Source: Rhizobium leguminosarum (GTDB lineage Bacteria; Pseudomonadota; Alphaproteobacteria; Rhizobiales; Rhizobiaceae). From it: DNA of 64,000 nucleotides. Every line of letters starts with the position of its first letter. Within the stretch, counting starts at the first letter, position 1. A program made the position numbers and the translations under genes. The stretch spans positions 2,196,501 through 2,260,500 of the forward strand of contig NZ_JAGIOR010000001.1 of the NCBI RefSeq assembly GCF_017876795.1, given 5' to 3'. Under the pieces are notes generated by a model, which saw only the letters and a list, made by a program, of their open reading frames with translations, was not told the origin of the DNA and did no database searches. Of the stretch, positions 52,020 through 62,118 are shown piece by piece.

Positions 52020-52487
52020 GTGGGTCGCGCCGAACTCGACGTCATCGACATAAAGATCCTCCGGGAGCTGCAGGCCGACGGCCGCATGACCAATGTCGAG
52101 CTCGCCGATCGCGTCGGCATCTCGGCGCCGCCATGCCTGCGCCGGGTGCGCAAGCTCGAGGAAGCGGGCATCATCGAGGGTTACCACGCGATGCTGAACA
52201 GCCCGCGGCTCGGCTTCGACCTCGTCGCTTTTTGCATGGTCGGCCTCAAGCACCAGTCGGAAGGCAATCTCAAGGCCTTCGCCGCCGCCACCACCGAATG
52301 GCCGCTGGTGCGCCAGGCCTGGATGGTCTCCGGCGACAGCGATTTCCTGCTGCATTGCGTGGCGGAGAACCTCACGCGCTTCCAGGATTTCGTCATCGAG
52401 GTGCTGACGGCGAACGAACATGTCGATACCGTGCGCACCATGCTGACGATCCGGCAGGTGAAGAAGCTCGGACTTGTGGAAGTCTGA
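52020..52487 (+). CDS. lrp: Lrp/AsnC-family regulator
   Basis: A 155-residue Lrp-type regulator. Helix-turn-helix DIKILRELQADGRMTNVELADRVGISAPPCLRRVRKLEEAGII, then the RAM effector domain (FCMVGLKHQ, VSGDSDFLLHCVAENLTRFQDFV). GTG 52020 is preferred because AGAAAGG lies seven bases before it; the very long open frame to the left is only a shadow of trxB. It is divergent from trxB. Confidence 0.9.
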   Translation: MGRAELDVIDIKILRELQADGRMTNVELADRVGISAPPCLRRVRKLEEAGIIEGYHAMLNSPRLGFDLVAFCMVGLKHQSEGNLKAFAAATTEWPLVRQAWMVSGDSDFLLHCVAENLTRFQDFVIEVLTANEHVDTVRTMLTIRQVKKLGLVEV

Positions 52488-52511
52488 AGCGACTTCGGAC
52501 TTTATTCCCGG

Positions 52512-53858
52512 TTACTTGCGGGCGGCATAGCCACCCCGGTTGATACCGTGACGCTGAAGCTTGTCGTAGAACGTCTTTCTCGGAATGCCGAGTGCCTCGA
52601 TGGTGCGGCGCACGTCGCCATCATTGGCCGACAGCGCGTCGCGGATGATCTCCGCCTCGTACCGTTCCAGCCGTTCGGGCAGCGTGGCATCCGTCGGCTG
52701 CGGAGGGATCGCGGCCGCTCCACCGCCTTCGACGCCAAGCACGACGCGTTCGGCATAATGCGAGAGCTCGCGGACATTGCCCGGCCATGCATGCGAGGCA
52801 AGATGTCGCCGCACTACCTCTGGAAGCGGCGGGACATCACGGCGGAAGCGCTCGGCGGCACGGGCGGCGAAGTGGGAAAACAGCAGCGGAACGTCGTCGC
52901 GACGTTCTCGCAGCGGCGGAATGGAGATCGTCACGACATTCAGCCTGTAATAGAGATCTTCGCGAAAATCCCCTCGCACAGCGGGATCCCCGAGGTCGAT
53001 CTTGGCAGCCGCGACGACGCGCAGATCGACCGGGCGCACCTCATTGGTGCCGAGCGGCGTGATCTCGCGCATCTCCAACACTCTCAGCATCTTGACCTGC
53101 GTGGCGACAGGCATGCTCTCGATCTCGTCGAGGAAAAGTGTGCCGCCGCCTGCATGTTCGATGCGGCCCGTGCGGCGCTTCTGGGCGCCGGTAAAGGCGC
53201 CGGCCTCGTGGCCGAACAACTCGCTTTCGATGACGGTTTCGGGCAGGGCGCCGCAGTTCAGCGCCACGAAATTGCCCTTCCGGCGGTGGCTCCACTGATG
53301 CAGAATCTGAGCAACCACTTCCTTGCCGCTGCCCGTCTCGCCGGCAACAAGCACGTCGACATCGGTATCGGCGATGTGGCGAAGAATTCTTCGCAAATTT
53401 TCCATGACAGGCGTCTGGCCGAGCAGCGGCGAATTCTCCTGCGCATCCTCGGCAGCTTTGCGCAGCATGCGGTTCTCCAGAACAAGCCGCCGCTTCTCGC
53501 TGGCTCGACGCACGCTTTGGACGAGCCGATCGGCTGCGAAGGGCTTGGCGATGAAGTCATAAGCACCGTCTTGGATTGCCTGAACCGCCATCGGAATATC
53601 GCCGTGCCCAGTCATCAGGATCACCGGCAGGTCGACATCCATGGTCTGCAGCGTGGCGAAGAGTTGCAGCCCGTCGATCTCCGGCATGCGGATATCGGTG
53701 ACGATGGGGCCGGCAAAGTCGGCTGCCAAGTCGGCAAGCGCGGTTTTGGCGCCATCATAGGCGAAAACGGAGAATCCGGCGAGTTCGAGCGTCTGGGCGG
53801 TGGCGCGGCGCAGATCCTTGTCGTCGTCGATCAGGGCAACGGGCATCATTGTGGCCAT
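52512..53858 (-). CDS. dctD: Sigma-54 activator DctD
   Basis: A 448-residue NtrC-class response regulator for C4-dicarboxylate transport. Receiver ~7-120 with D55 (VTDIRMPE), AAA+ domain ~145-375 with Walker A GETGSGKE (173-180), sigma-54 contact loop GAFTGA (220-225) and Walker B as FLDEIES, and a C-terminal Fis-type helix-turn-helix ([21 protein letters not shown]). Phosphorylated by the adjacent DctB, it binds upstream of dctA and drives its sigma-54 promoter. dctB overlaps it closely (4-base gap). Confidence 0.95.
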   Translation of the reverse strand: MATMMPVALIDDDKDLRRATAQTLELAGFSVFAYDGAKTALADLAADFAGPIVTDIRMPEIDGLQLFATLQTMDVDLPVILMTGHGDIPMAVQAIQDGAYDFIAKPFAADRLVQSVRRASEKRRLVLENRMLRKAAEDAQENSPLLGQTPVMENLRRILRHIADTDVDVLVAGETGSGKEVVAQILHQWSHRRKGNFVALNCGALPETVIESELFGHEAGAFTGAQKRRTGRIEHAGGGTLFLDEIESMPVATQVKMLRVLEMREITPLGTNEVRPVDLRVVAAAKIDLGDPAVRGDFREDLYYRLNVVTISIPPLRERRDDVPLLFSHFAARAAERFRRDVPPLPEVVRRHLASHAWPGNVRELSHYAERVVLGVEGGGAAAIPPQPTDATLPERLERYEAEIIRDALSANDGDVRRTIEALGIPRKTFYDKLQRHGINRGGYAARK

Positions 53859-53862
53859 GACC

Positions 53863-55737
53863 TCAAGCCTTCCTCAGATGAACGATGAACCGGGTTCCAC
53901 TGCCGTCGCTGACGACCTCCATCCGGCCGCCGTAATCGCCGACAATATCCTTGGAGATGACCAGCCCCAGGCCGAGACCGCTTTCCTTCGAGGTATTGAA
54001 CGGCGTGAACAGGCCCTTGCGGATATCAGGCGGAATACCGGGGCCGTTGTCGGCGACCGTCACCGTTACCATGCCTGCATCGGCTGATATCCTGACCTCG
54101 ACGCGCCCGTCTCCGGCCTTCGGCGCCACCGCCTCCAGGGCGTTCTGAAGCAGGTTGATGAGCACCTGCTCCAGACGGATGCGGTTTCCCATCACCTGCA
54201 GCTCAGCCGGCGGCAGGGCGATGTCGAGCGTGTCCATGCGGCCGGCAAACCGGCTGCGCAACAGCATCACCGCGCCTTCGATCACATCCTTCAATCCTGT
54301 CGGCTCGGCGCTGCCGCGACCCTTTCGGGCAAAACTCTTCAGCTCCTCGGTGATCGCACCTATGCGCTCCGTCAAAGCCGCGATGCTTTGGAGATTTTCA
54401 CCGGCAGGTGCGGCCTGGCCGCGAGCGAGGAAGGTGCGGGCGTTGTCCGCATAAGCACGAATGGTCGCCACCGGCTGGTTGATCTCATGAGCGACGCCGG
54501 CGGCCACCTGACCGAGGATCGCCAGCCGGTTGGCCTGCACCAGATCCTGCTGCACGGCCTGCAGCCGCTGCTCGGTGCTCTTGTGGCCGATGATTTCAGC
54601 CTGCAGCCGATCGCGCGCCTGGCTGAGATCCAGGGTCCGCTCGGCGACGCGCCGTTCCAACTCCTCTCGCGCCTGCTGTTCTCTGAAAATCCGCAAGGTG
54701 ATCGTATGGCGGCGGCGCAGCAGAAACGCTGCTCCTGCCAGCAGCGGCAAGAGTATCAGCAAGGCCAGCATACGGGCTTCGCGAATGCCCGCATCGATGG
54801 ATGGCCCTAGCGCCACGAGATGCTGCAACTGCCAGCCGGTTGCGGGAACCGGCATCCCGACATCGAGAAACCTGGTTTTCCCGGCATCGCCGGGCATGAC
54901 GATCTCAACGACGTCAAGGCCGTCGCCGAGGTTGCGGACGAAATCCAGCGGCAGGGGCTGAAGCGGCGCAGCGCCGAATTGAAGGCTTTCGCGGATCGCG
55001 GTCAACCGGTCGTCGGCGATCCGGCCGATCGTCATGAACCGCCATGATGGAATACTGGTGATGAGAACGATGCCGCGCTCGTCAACGACGTAGGACGGGG
55101 TGTTCGAGGCATTCCAATCCGCCTCGACGTCGTCGAATTCGACCTTGACAACAACGACACCCAGCAGGCCATTGCTGCCCGAAATCCGTTGGGAGATATA
55201 GAGACCCGGTTTCTTGCTGACCGTGCCGAGCGCGAAGTGCTCGGCCTGTCCTCTTTCGGCCGCGCCTCGAAAATACTCCCGGAAGCGGTAATCATTGCCG
55301 ACGAAACTCGTCGGTTCGCGCCAGTTGCTGGCCGAAACCGCGATGCCGTCCTTGTCGATAACATAGATGACGGCAGCCTTCGTGCCCGCCGCCAGCTTTT
55401 CCAGCTTCTGACTGAGCCGCTCGAAGGTGCCGGCATCGTTTCCCGTCAGCGCCGCGGCGAGTGCAGCGTCCTGCGACAGCACGAAGGGCAGGGCCCGGTA
55501 TTTTTCGAGAACCGTGCGCAGCAAAGCCGCATTCAGCCTTGCATCCATGCGGGCCTGTTCCTCGAGGGCGGCCTCCGCACGGCGCCGGCCGATCTCACCG
55601 CCGGCCCAGAGGCTTGCGATGACGGCAAGCAGCGCGATCACCGCATAGGCCCACCACATCCGGCGAATGCGGTGGTGCAGGGAAAGGGCAGGCCACAGCC
55701 TTTGCGAGACGGACAAGGACATGGCGGATTTGTGCAT
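53863..55737 (-). CDS. dctB: C4-dicarboxylate sensor histidine kinase DctB
   Basis: A ~624-residue sensor. TM1 (~27-50), large periplasmic double-PAS (Cache) domain with the dicarboxylate site ([25 protein letters not shown]), TM2 (~305-325), a coiled coil ([22 protein letters not shown]), His[21 protein letters not shown] and HATPase with [14 protein letters not shown] and GLGLGLVIS. The start is ATG 55737 (alternatives 55788 and 55722). One of the DctD-like sites (55723-55736) lies across the start region, so DctD may also control dctB. Confidence 0.93.
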   Translation of the reverse strand: MHKSAMSLSVSQRLWPALSLHHRIRRMWWAYAVIALLAVIASLWAGGEIGRRRAEAALEEQARMDARLNAALLRTVLEKYRALPFVLSQDAALAAALTGNDAGTFERLSQKLEKLAAGTKAAVIYVIDKDGIAVSASNWREPTSFVGNDYRFREYFRGAAERGQAEHFALGTVSKKPGLYISQRISGSNGLLGVVVVKVEFDDVEADWNASNTPSYVVDERGIVLITSIPSWRFMTIGRIADDRLTAIRESLQFGAAPLQPLPLDFVRNLGDGLDVVEIVMPGDAGKTRFLDVGMPVPATGWQLQHLVALGPSIDAGIREARMLALLILLPLLAGAAFLLRRRHTITLRIFREQQAREELERRVAERTLDLSQARDRLQAEIIGHKSTEQRLQAVQQDLVQANRLAILGQVAAGVAHEINQPVATIRAYADNARTFLARGQAAPAGENLQSIAALTERIGAITEELKSFARKGRGSAEPTGLKDVIEGAVMLLRSRFAGRMDTLDIALPPAELQVMGNRIRLEQVLINLLQNALEAVAPKAGDGRVEVRISADAGMVTVTVADNGPGIPPDIRKGLFTPFNTSKESGLGLGLVISKDIVGDYGGRMEVVSDGSGTRFIVHLRKA

Positions 55738-55779
55738 TTTTCTGCACTCGATGCAAATGGATTTGTGCGGATTTCCGCA
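55723..55779. promoter_or_regulatory. Two DctD upstream activator sites
   Basis: The strong site TGCGGATTTCCGCA (55766-55779) is a perfect inverted repeat. A weaker one, GGCGGATTTGTGCA (55723-55736), matches it at 11 of 14 positions, centre 43 bases away. Both lie upstream of the dctA -24/-12 promoter, with the strong one ~85-90 bases before it, the usual arrangement for DctD. The weak site overlaps the dctB start. Confidence 0.8.
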
Positions 55780-55855
55780 TTTTTTCATGAGCGCACCGAG
55801 GCCTCCGAAAATTTTTATAACGAGAAATCAGATGCTTATACGAAATACTCAAAAC

Positions 55856-55870
55856 TGGCACGGTGATTGC
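55856..55870 (+). promoter_or_regulatory. Sigma-54 promoter of dctA
   Basis: TGGCACG-GTGA-TTGC at 55856-55870 fits the sigma-54 consensus with correct spacing between GG and GC. The transcript would start near 55882, ~80 bases before the dctA ATG. Confidence 0.9.
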
Positions 55871-55960
55871 GAAGGAGGTGACAACAACGGCTGAGCTGTT
55901 GGATTGAAGCGAAGGCTCGGGAGGCCGGAGTTCGTTCCGGACGAGCCATAGGAGGATATC

Positions 55961-57298
55961 ATGATCGCAGCACCATTCGATGCAGTCGCAGACAGCAAGG
56001 GCAAAAAGAAGCCCTTTTATACCCATCTTTACGTTCAGGTTTTGGCGGCCATCGCCGCGGGTATTGTTCTCGGCCATTTCTACCCCGAACTCGGCACGCA
56101 GCTGAAGCCGCTCGGCGATGCCTTCATCAAGCTCGTCAAGATGATCATCGCCCCGGTCATCTTCCTGACGGTGGCGACCGGCATTGCCGGCATGAGCGAC
56201 CTGAAGAAGGTCGGCCGCGTTGCCGGCAAGGCAATGTTGTACTTCCTCACCTTCTCGACCTTGGCGCTCGTCATCGGCATGATCGTCGCCAATGTCGTCC
56301 AGCCCGGCGCCGGCATGAACATCGATCCGGCGTCGCTGGATCCCGCCGCCGTCGCCACTTTTGCCTCGAAGGCGCATGAGCAGAGCATCGTCGGCTTCCT
56401 GACCAACATCATTCCGACGACAATCGTCGGCGCTTTTGCCGATGGCGATATTCTGCAGGTGCTGTTCTTCTCGGTGCTCTTCGGCATCGCACTGGCGATG
56501 GTCGGCGAAAAGGGCGAGCAGGTCGTCAATTTCCTCAATGCCCTGACGGCTCCGGTCTTCAAGCTCGTCGCCATCCTCATGAAGGCTGCCCCGATCGGCG
56601 CTTTCGGCGCCATGGCCTTCACCATCGGCAAGTATGGCATCGGATCGATCGCCAATCTCGCCATGCTGATCGGCACCTTCTACCTCACCTCGCTGCTCTT
56701 CGTCCTCGTCGTTCTCGGCGCCGTCGCCCGCTATAACGGCTTCTCGATCTTGGCGCTGCTGCGCTACATCAAGGAAGAGCTGTTGCTGGTTCTCGGCACC
56801 TCGTCTTCGGAGGCCGCGCTTCCGGGGCTGATGAACAAGATGGAAAAGGCGGGCTGCAAGCGCTCGGTCGTCGGCCTCGTCATCCCCACAGGCTATTCCT
56901 TCAATCTCGATGGCACCAACATCTACATGACGCTGGCGGCCCTGTTCATCGCCCAGGCAACCGGCATCAATCTCTCTTGGGGTGACCAGATCCTGCTGCT
57001 GCTGGTAGCGATGCTGAGTTCCAAGGGTGCAGCGGGCATTACCGGCGCAGGCTTCATCACGCTTGCCGCCACACTTTCCGTCGTGCCCTCCGTGCCGGTC
57101 GCCGGCATGGCACTCATCCTCGGCATCGACCGCTTCATGTCGGAATGCCGGGCGCTGACGAACCTCGTCGGCAATGCAGTGGCGACGATCGTCGTGGCGC
57201 GTTGGGAAAACGAGCTGGATACCGCGCAGCTTGCCAGAGCGTTGGGCGGCCAGACCGACGATGCTACTTCGGTTGCCGGGCTTCAGCCGGCGGAATAA
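55961..57298 (+). CDS. dctA: C4-dicarboxylate transporter DctA
   Basis: A 445-residue DAACS-family H+/Na+ symporter for succinate, malate and fumarate, essential for bacteroid nutrition. The conserved [18 protein letters not shown] (~282-299) with the serine-rich re-entrant loop, the [18 protein letters not shown] motif, [17 protein letters not shown] and the final [20 protein letters not shown] are all present. GGAGG lies before ATG 55961. Expression from the sigma-54 promoter at 55856 under DctB/DctD. A hairpin pair follows. Confidence 0.97.
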   Translation: MIAAPFDAVADSKGKKKPFYTHLYVQVLAAIAAGIVLGHFYPELGTQLKPLGDAFIKLVKMIIAPVIFLTVATGIAGMSDLKKVGRVAGKAMLYFLTFSTLALVIGMIVANVVQPGAGMNIDPASLDPAAVATFASKAHEQSIVGFLTNIIPTTIVGAFADGDILQVLFFSVLFGIALAMVGEKGEQVVNFLNALTAPVFKLVAILMKAAPIGAFGAMAFTIGKYGIGSIANLAMLIGTFYLTSLLFVLVVLGAVARYNGFSILALLRYIKEELLLVLGTSSSEAALPGLMNKMEKAGCKRSVVGLVIPTGYSFNLDGTNIYMTLAALFIAQATGINLSWGDQILLLLVAMLSSKGAAGITGAGFITLAATLSVVPSVPVAGMALILGIDRFMSECRALTNLVGNAVATIVVARWENELDTAQLARALGGQTDDATSVAGLQPAE

Positions 57299-57326
57299 CC
57301 AGCAAGATTGTTGGTAATCTCTGCAG

Positions 57327-57348
57327 CGGCCCGTTATCCAACGGGCCG
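57327..57348 (+). terminator. Hairpin 1 after dctA
   Basis: CGGCCCGTT (57327-57335), ATCC loop, AACGGGCCG (57340-57348), a perfect 9-bp stem but with no T-run after it. It is nearly identical to hairpin 2 at 57475-57496. Confidence 0.6.
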
Positions 57349-57380
57349 TCAGCTTGTTGATTAAGCTCGTTCTCTACTCG

Positions 57381-57461
57381 TCGTCATCCTCGGCCTTGTG
57401 CCGAGGATCTGCTGCCCTATCGACCCAAGGCAGATGCTCGGGACAAGCCCGAGCATGACGA
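57381..57461. repeat. Palindromic repeat element between two copies of the dctA terminator
   Basis: Outer arms TCGTCAT (57381-57387) and ATGACGA (57455-57461). Two inner hairpins: CCTCGGC-CTTGT-GCCGAGG and the GCTCGGGACAAGCCCGAGC one. This is a type common in Rhizobium and other Alphaproteobacteria genomes. It lies between the two near-identical terminator hairpins. Confidence 0.7.
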
Positions 57462-57474
57462 AAGAGGGGGGTGT

Positions 57475-57506
57475 CGGCCCGTTATTCGACGGGCCGTTTC
57501 TCTTTT
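57475..57506 (+). terminator. Hairpin 2 after dctA, with T-rich tail
   Basis: CGGCCCGT (57475-57482), TATTCG loop, ACGGGCCG (57489-57496), then TTTCTCTTTT (57497-57506). This copy has the T-rich tail that hairpin 1 lacks, so it is the likely real terminator. It lies 3 bases from the lpcC stop on the other strand. Confidence 0.75.
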
Positions 57507-57509
57507 GCT

Positions 57510-58565
57510 TCAGCGGTTGTCGCCGAGAAGGCGATCGTAAACGGCGCCGATCGCGCTCGCTTCCTTCTCCAGCGCAAAATTCGTCCTGACATGGCGTAGT
57601 GCATTCTCGCCGTGGGCAATCGCCAGACCGGGATCTGCGATATAGGGGGCGATGGCCCGGGTCAGCGTCTCGCCATCGCCGGCGGCGATGACCGCACCCG
57701 TCTCGCCCGTGACGACGAGTTCGGCATAGGCGCCTGCGTCCGATGCTACGACGGCAGTGCGCGAGGCCATGGCTTCGAGCGGCGTCAGGCCGAAGCCCTC
57801 GTTTCTAGAGGGGGCGACGTAAAGCGTCAGGCGTCGATACCAGACCTTGATATCAGGCACCTCTCCGAGGAAAAGGATACGGTCGCCAAGCCCGGCTGCG
57901 GCGACATCGGCCTTGAGTTTGTCTGCGAATGCCGTGTGCTCCGCCGTTACCCGGCCGGAGACGACCGCCGTCCACTCGGGATGCTGCGGCAAGAGTTCGA
58001 TCATCGCCTGCACGAAAAGATCGGTGCCCTTCTGATGGCGCACACGGCCGAAGCAGCCGATGAGATGGCGGCCGGGCAGACCGGTAGCGGCGATGCCATC
58101 GTCTGCCGTTTCCGGCGGATGGAACAGGGCAAGGTCGACGCCGTGCTGGATGACCGTGTGCGGCACCTCGAGGAATGAGCCGGAACGGTCGCTGGTCGCG
58201 ATAACCGCGTCCATGCGGCGGATCAGCCATTTCGTATAGGCGGTGTGGCGGCGTTGGGCGGCCGAGGTGAAGAGCAGCTTCAGCCGCATGCGCAGGAGAT
58301 GGCGAAGCATTATGCCGACGGCCATCTCGTTGTTGCGGCGGGCGTGCCAGACGCGCTGGCGCCGGCGCGCCGGCTGGCGCCAGAGGCCGAGGAGCTGCCG
58401 CCACATGAGGCTCGGCAGGCCCTCCGGCAGGCCGGGACCGAGAGTTGCGATCTTGATGCCGAGCCGGATCTGGCAGGGGATGAGCTGGACGATGGTCGAG
58501 GTGACGCCGGAGAGCCGGCGCTTGAAATTGGGCGCGATGATCTCGACGTCACGAATGTCCGGCAC
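57510..58565 (-). CDS. lpcC: LPS core mannosyltransferase LpcC (GT4)
   Basis: A ~351-residue GT-B glycosyltransferase. N-terminal DVEIIAPNFKRRLSGVTSTIVQL, mid RRMDAVIATSDRSGSFLEVPHTVIQHGVD, and the C-terminal nucleotide-sugar E-x7-E motif in SRNEGFGLTPLEAMA. LpcC transfers mannose to Kdo in the R. leguminosarum LPS core, and I recall it being found beside dctA, which fits. GTG 58565 is chosen; a TTG at 58592 directly after the greA stop is the other option. Confidence 0.82.
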   Translation of the reverse strand: MPDIRDVEIIAPNFKRRLSGVTSTIVQLIPCQIRLGIKIATLGPGLPEGLPSLMWRQLLGLWRQPARRRQRVWHARRNNEMAVGIMLRHLLRMRLKLLFTSAAQRRHTAYTKWLIRRMDAVIATSDRSGSFLEVPHTVIQHGVDLALFHPPETADDGIAATGLPGRHLIGCFGRVRHQKGTDLFVQAMIELLPQHPEWTAVVSGRVTAEHTAFADKLKADVAAAGLGDRILFLGEVPDIKVWYRRLTLYVAPSRNEGFGLTPLEAMASRTAVVASDAGAYAELVVTGETGAVIAAGDGETLTRAIAPYIADPGLAIAHGENALRHVRTNFALEKEASAIGAVYDRLLGDNR

Positions 58566-58592
58566 GGGAGGGGTCTCGTATCTGGCGGGCAA

Positions 58593-59069
58593 TCAGCCCC
58601 AGGAAACCTGGAGGATTTCGTAAGCCTTGGCGCCGCCCGGCGCATTGACCTCGATGGAATCGCCGACTTCCTTGCCGATCAGCGCACGAGCGATCGGGGA
58701 GGAGATGGAGATGCGGCCGGCTTTGACGTCGGCTTCCTGGTCGCCAACGATCTGGTAGGTCTTTTCTTCCTCGGTGTCTTCGTCGACGAGCTTCACCTTG
58801 GCGCCGAACTTGATCTTGTCGCCCGACATCTTCGTCAGGTCGATGACCTCGGCGCGCGCCGTCAGATCTTCCAGCTCGCTGATGCGGCCTTCGTTGTGGC
58901 TCTGGGCTTCCTTGGCGGCATGATATTCGGCGTTTTCGGAAAGGTCGCCATGGGCTCGGGCTTCGGCGATCGCCTCGATGATTCGAGGGCGCTCCTCCTG
59001 CTGACGCCAGCGCAGTTCTTCCTGCAGCTTGACGAAACCACCCGGCGTCATTGGTACCTTTTCAACCAT
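58593..59069 (-). CDS. greA: Transcript cleavage factor GreA
   Basis: A 158-residue GreA: N-terminal coiled coil (residues ~1-75; [33 protein letters not shown] tip with the D-L-S-E-N-A-E-Y catalytic acids) and C-terminal FKBP-like domain ([24 protein letters not shown]). It rescues backtracked RNA polymerase. ATG 59069 has AAGGA upstream. lpcC follows directly, so both may share a transcript. Confidence 0.95.
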   Translation of the reverse strand: MVEKVPMTPGGFVKLQEELRWRQQEERPRIIEAIAEARAHGDLSENAEYHAAKEAQSHNEGRISELEDLTARAEVIDLTKMSGDKIKFGAKVKLVDEDTEEEKTYQIVGDQEADVKAGRISISSPIARALIGKEVGDSIEVNAPGGAKAYEILQVSWG

Positions 59070-59321
59070 TTTTCTGTCCTTCACTCCTTGTATCCACGCA
59101 GTTAGGCGCGAACACAAAAGAAAACAGGTCCCGAAGGGGAGCTTCGGAACCGTGCCACAATCCTAGTCGAGTGCTTATAGCAGATCGCCAAGGCCGATTT
59201 CCAGAGAATTCGCATAAGCGAAGCGCGCCAGGAGGCGACGCGGGTGATGCGACTGAAAAATGGGTGGAGGTTGGATCGCCCTGATTGACTTTGCACCTTG
59301 GAACATATAGTGAACACACTA

Positions 59322-60554
59322 ATGAAGAAGTCGCTAACAGAACGCTTGGCCATCCTTTCCGACGCCGCCAAATATGATGCTTCCTGCGCATCCAGCGGCA
59401 CGGTGAAACGCGATTCGGCGACAAGCGGCGGGCTCGGCTCGACCGAGGGATCCGGTATCTGCCATGCCTATGCCCCGGATGGGCGGTGCATTTCGCTTCT
59501 CAAAATATTGCTGACCAATTTCTGCATCTACGACTGCGCTTATTGCGTCAATCGTTCGTCGAGCAATGTCGAACGGGCGCGCTTCACGCCCGAGGAGGTC
59601 ATCTGGCTGACGCTGGAATTCTACCGCCGCAACTATATCGAAGGCCTGTTTCTTTCCTCGGGCATTATTCGTTCATCCGACTATACGATGGAAGAGATGG
59701 TCCGCATCGTCCGCGAACTGCGTGTGACGCATAATTTTCGCGGCTATATCCATTTGAAGTCGATCCCCGAAGCATCGCCGCGTTTGATCGAGCAAGCGGG
59801 GCTCTATGCCGACCGGCTGTCGCTGAATATCGAGTTGCCGACGGATAACGGCATCAGCCGCTTCGCGCCGGAAAAGAAACCCGCCAATATCCGCCGATCG
59901 ATGGGCGATCTCAGGCTGAAGATCGAGGCCGCCGACGAACCGACGCTGCAGACAAAGAAGCGTCAGCGCTTCGTGCCGGCCGGCCAGAGCACGCAGATGA
60001 TCGTTGGCGCCGACGGAGCCAACGATGCGACGATCCTGGCGACCAGCGGCCGGCTTTACAGCAGCTACGGCCTGAAGCGTGTCTATTACTCTGCCTTCAG
60101 CCCGATCCCGGATTCGTCGAAAAACCTGCCGCTGATCAAACCGCCGCTGATGCGCGAACACCGGCTCTATCAGGCCGACTGGCTTTATCGCTTCTACGGT
60201 TTCGGCATCGATGAGATTACCGCCAACCAGACGGGCGGCATGCTCGATCTGAACCTCGACCCCAAACTTGCCTGGGCGCTCGCCAATCGAGCCGATTTTC
60301 CCGTCGATATCAACAGGGCCGAGCGCGAACGGTTGCTGCGTGTGCCGGGTCTCGGGACCAAGACCGTCAAAGCGATCGTTTCGGCACGCCGGTTTCGTCG
60401 CCTGCGGCTCGACGATCTCTCGCGGCTCGGTGTTTCGATCAAGAAGGTCCAATCCTTCATCTCGGCGGAAGGCTGGTCGCCGCGCCGGCTGATCGACCGG
60501 CCGGACCTTCGCGCCATGTTCGAGCCGAAACCTGAACAATTGTCGTTGCTGTGA
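59322..60554 (+). CDS. Radical SAM protein linked to UdgX, putative DNA modification/repair
   Basis: A ~410-residue radical SAM enzyme with its C-x3-C-x2-C cluster motif as CIYDCAYC (near residue 70 from this ATG). The N-terminus LTERLAILSDAAKYDASCASSG and the RFAPEKKP block match the family that accompanies UdgX (TIGR03916-type). Near the C-terminus LLRVPGLGTKTVKAIVSAR is a helix-hairpin-helix, indicating DNA contact. ATG 59322 matches the family N-terminus; TTG 59298 and GTG 59310 are alternatives. Its TGA overlaps the next start as TGATG. Confidence 0.87.
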   Translation: MKKSLTERLAILSDAAKYDASCASSGTVKRDSATSGGLGSTEGSGICHAYAPDGRCISLLKILLTNFCIYDCAYCVNRSSSNVERARFTPEEVIWLTLEFYRRNYIEGLFLSSGIIRSSDYTMEEMVRIVRELRVTHNFRGYIHLKSIPEASPRLIEQAGLYADRLSLNIELPTDNGISRFAPEKKPANIRRSMGDLRLKIEAADEPTLQTKKRQRFVPAGQSTQMIVGADGANDATILATSGRLYSSYGLKRVYYSAFSPIPDSSKNLPLIKPPLMREHRLYQADWLYRFYGFGIDEITANQTGGMLDLNLDPKLAWALANRADFPVDINRAERERLLRVPGLGTKTVKAIVSARRFRRLRLDDLSRLGVSIKKVQSFISAEGWSPRRLIDRPDLRAMFEPKPEQLSLL

Positions 60555-62008
60555 TGCGCCGGGTCGTACTTGCAGGACGGGGCGAGCTTGCCGAATGGCG
60601 CGATGCCGCGCGCGCTTTTGCCGCCGCCGGCATATTGCCTGATGAAATTGATTGGCGCGAAAAAGCCGCGGAGCCGGATCTTGCATTTCAACGCGACGCC
60701 ATGCCGCCGGCGCCGGCGATAACACGCAAGCCGATGACAGTGCCGCCGGCCTTCATCGAGCTGGCGGAAACGGTTCTCTGCCATTCCGATCCGGCACGGT
60801 TCTCGCTGCTATACCGACTGCTCTGGCGACTGCAACTGGACCGGCAATTGCTGGAAGTGGCCTCCGATGAGGACGTCGTGCGAGCCCGGCTAATGGCGAA
60901 AAACGTTCGGCGCGACGCCCACAAGATGACCGCTTTCGTCCGCTTCAAGGAGGTTGGTGCGGCAACCGCAAATCGTCGAAAATTCCTCGCCTGGTTTGAG
61001 CCGGACCACTATATCATCAGGCGCACGGCGCCTTTCTTCCAGCGCCGTTTCACCGACATGGATTGGCTGATCGCTACGCCCAAGGGGTCGGCCGCCTGGG
61101 ACGGCGAGCGACTGACAATGAGCGACGCGCCCTGCGAGAAGCCCAATCTCACCGATGCCACCGATGAACTCTGGCGCACCTACTATGCCAGCATCTTCAA
61201 CCCGGCGCGGTTGAAGTTGAAGGCGATGCAGGCGGAGATGCCGAAAAAATATTGGAAGAACCTGCCGGAGGCGGACCTCATCCCCGGGCTGATCGCCTCG
61301 GCGGAGAGCAAGGTGCGGGCCATGGCCGCGCGCGAGGCGACGCAATCGCTGCCCTTTCACGACCGCCTGCAGGACGTAGCGCGCAATATCCCTGCCGAAC
61401 CCGAGGCGCCGGCCGGCACGTTGGAAGCGTTGCGCGCGGAAGCTGCCGTCTGCACCCGATGCCCGCTTCATGCCAAGGCGACGCAGACCGTCTTCGGGGA
61501 GGGACCGCGCGATGCAGAGGTGATGTTCGTCGGCGAGCAGCCGGGCGACCAGGAGGATATAGCGGGACGCCCCTTCGTCGGTCCGGCCGGCCGCCTCCTC
61601 GACCAGGTGATCGCCGATGCGGGCATCGACCGCTCGACGCTCTACGTCACCAATGCCGTCAAGCATTTCAAATATGAGCCGCGCGGCAAGCGCCGTATCC
61701 ACCAGAAGCCCAATATGGGCGAGGTAAAGCACTGCCGCTGGTGGCTCAATCTGGAGATGGGGCAGATCAAGCCGAAGCTCATCGTTGCCATGGGAGCAAC
61801 GGCGCTTGCTGCGCTGACAGATGTCAAGCAGCGCCTGCAAGATGTCAGGGGGAAAGCAATGGCGATCGATGGAGGACGCACGCTCTTCGTGACGGTGCAT
61901 CCATCCTATCTACTGCGTATCCCCGACGAGCGGCTGAAGGCGGAGGAGTTGGCGCGGTTTCGCGAGGATATGGTGGAAATTCAGCGGCTTATGACGGCCG
62001 CCGAATAA
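60554..62008 (+). CDS. DUF4130-UdgX fusion, uracil-DNA glycosylase superfamily
   Basis: A 484-residue fusion. N-terminal ~1-235 is the TIGR03915/DUF4130-type domain (RRDAHKMTAFVRFKEV, TDMDWLIATPKGSAAWDG). C-terminal ~265-484 is UdgX: CTRCPLHAKATQTVFGEG for the Fe-S cluster, motif GEQPGDQEDIAGRPFVGPAG, the R-loop GKRRIHQKP with His383 (CAC at 61700-61702) and HPSYLLRI. In M. smegmatis UdgX the KRRIH histidine makes a covalent bond to the abasic site after uracil removal. It overlaps the radical SAM gene, so both are one operon. Confidence 0.9.
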   Translation: MRRVVLAGRGELAEWRDAARAFAAAGILPDEIDWREKAAEPDLAFQRDAMPPAPAITRKPMTVPPAFIELAETVLCHSDPARFSLLYRLLWRLQLDRQLLEVASDEDVVRARLMAKNVRRDAHKMTAFVRFKEVGAATANRRKFLAWFEPDHYIIRRTAPFFQRRFTDMDWLIATPKGSAAWDGERLTMSDAPCEKPNLTDATDELWRTYYASIFNPARLKLKAMQAEMPKKYWKNLPEADLIPGLIASAESKVRAMAAREATQSLPFHDRLQDVARNIPAEPEAPAGTLEALRAEAAVCTRCPLHAKATQTVFGEGPRDAEVMFVGEQPGDQEDIAGRPFVGPAGRLLDQVIADAGIDRSTLYVTNAVKHFKYEPRGKRRIHQKPNMGEVKHCRWWLNLEMGQIKPKLIVAMGATALAALTDVKQRLQDVRGKAMAIDGGRTLFVTVHPSYLLRIPDERLKAEELARFREDMVEIQRLMTAAE

Positions 62009-62118
62009 ATTGATTCCGCTTGAGATGGCGCCACCGCTCAACGAGCGACGGCGCTGTCTCTTTGTTCTTACGCAATTCCGGACGCAAAACCGCAGCACAC
62101 TTTTGCTGGAATTGCTCC

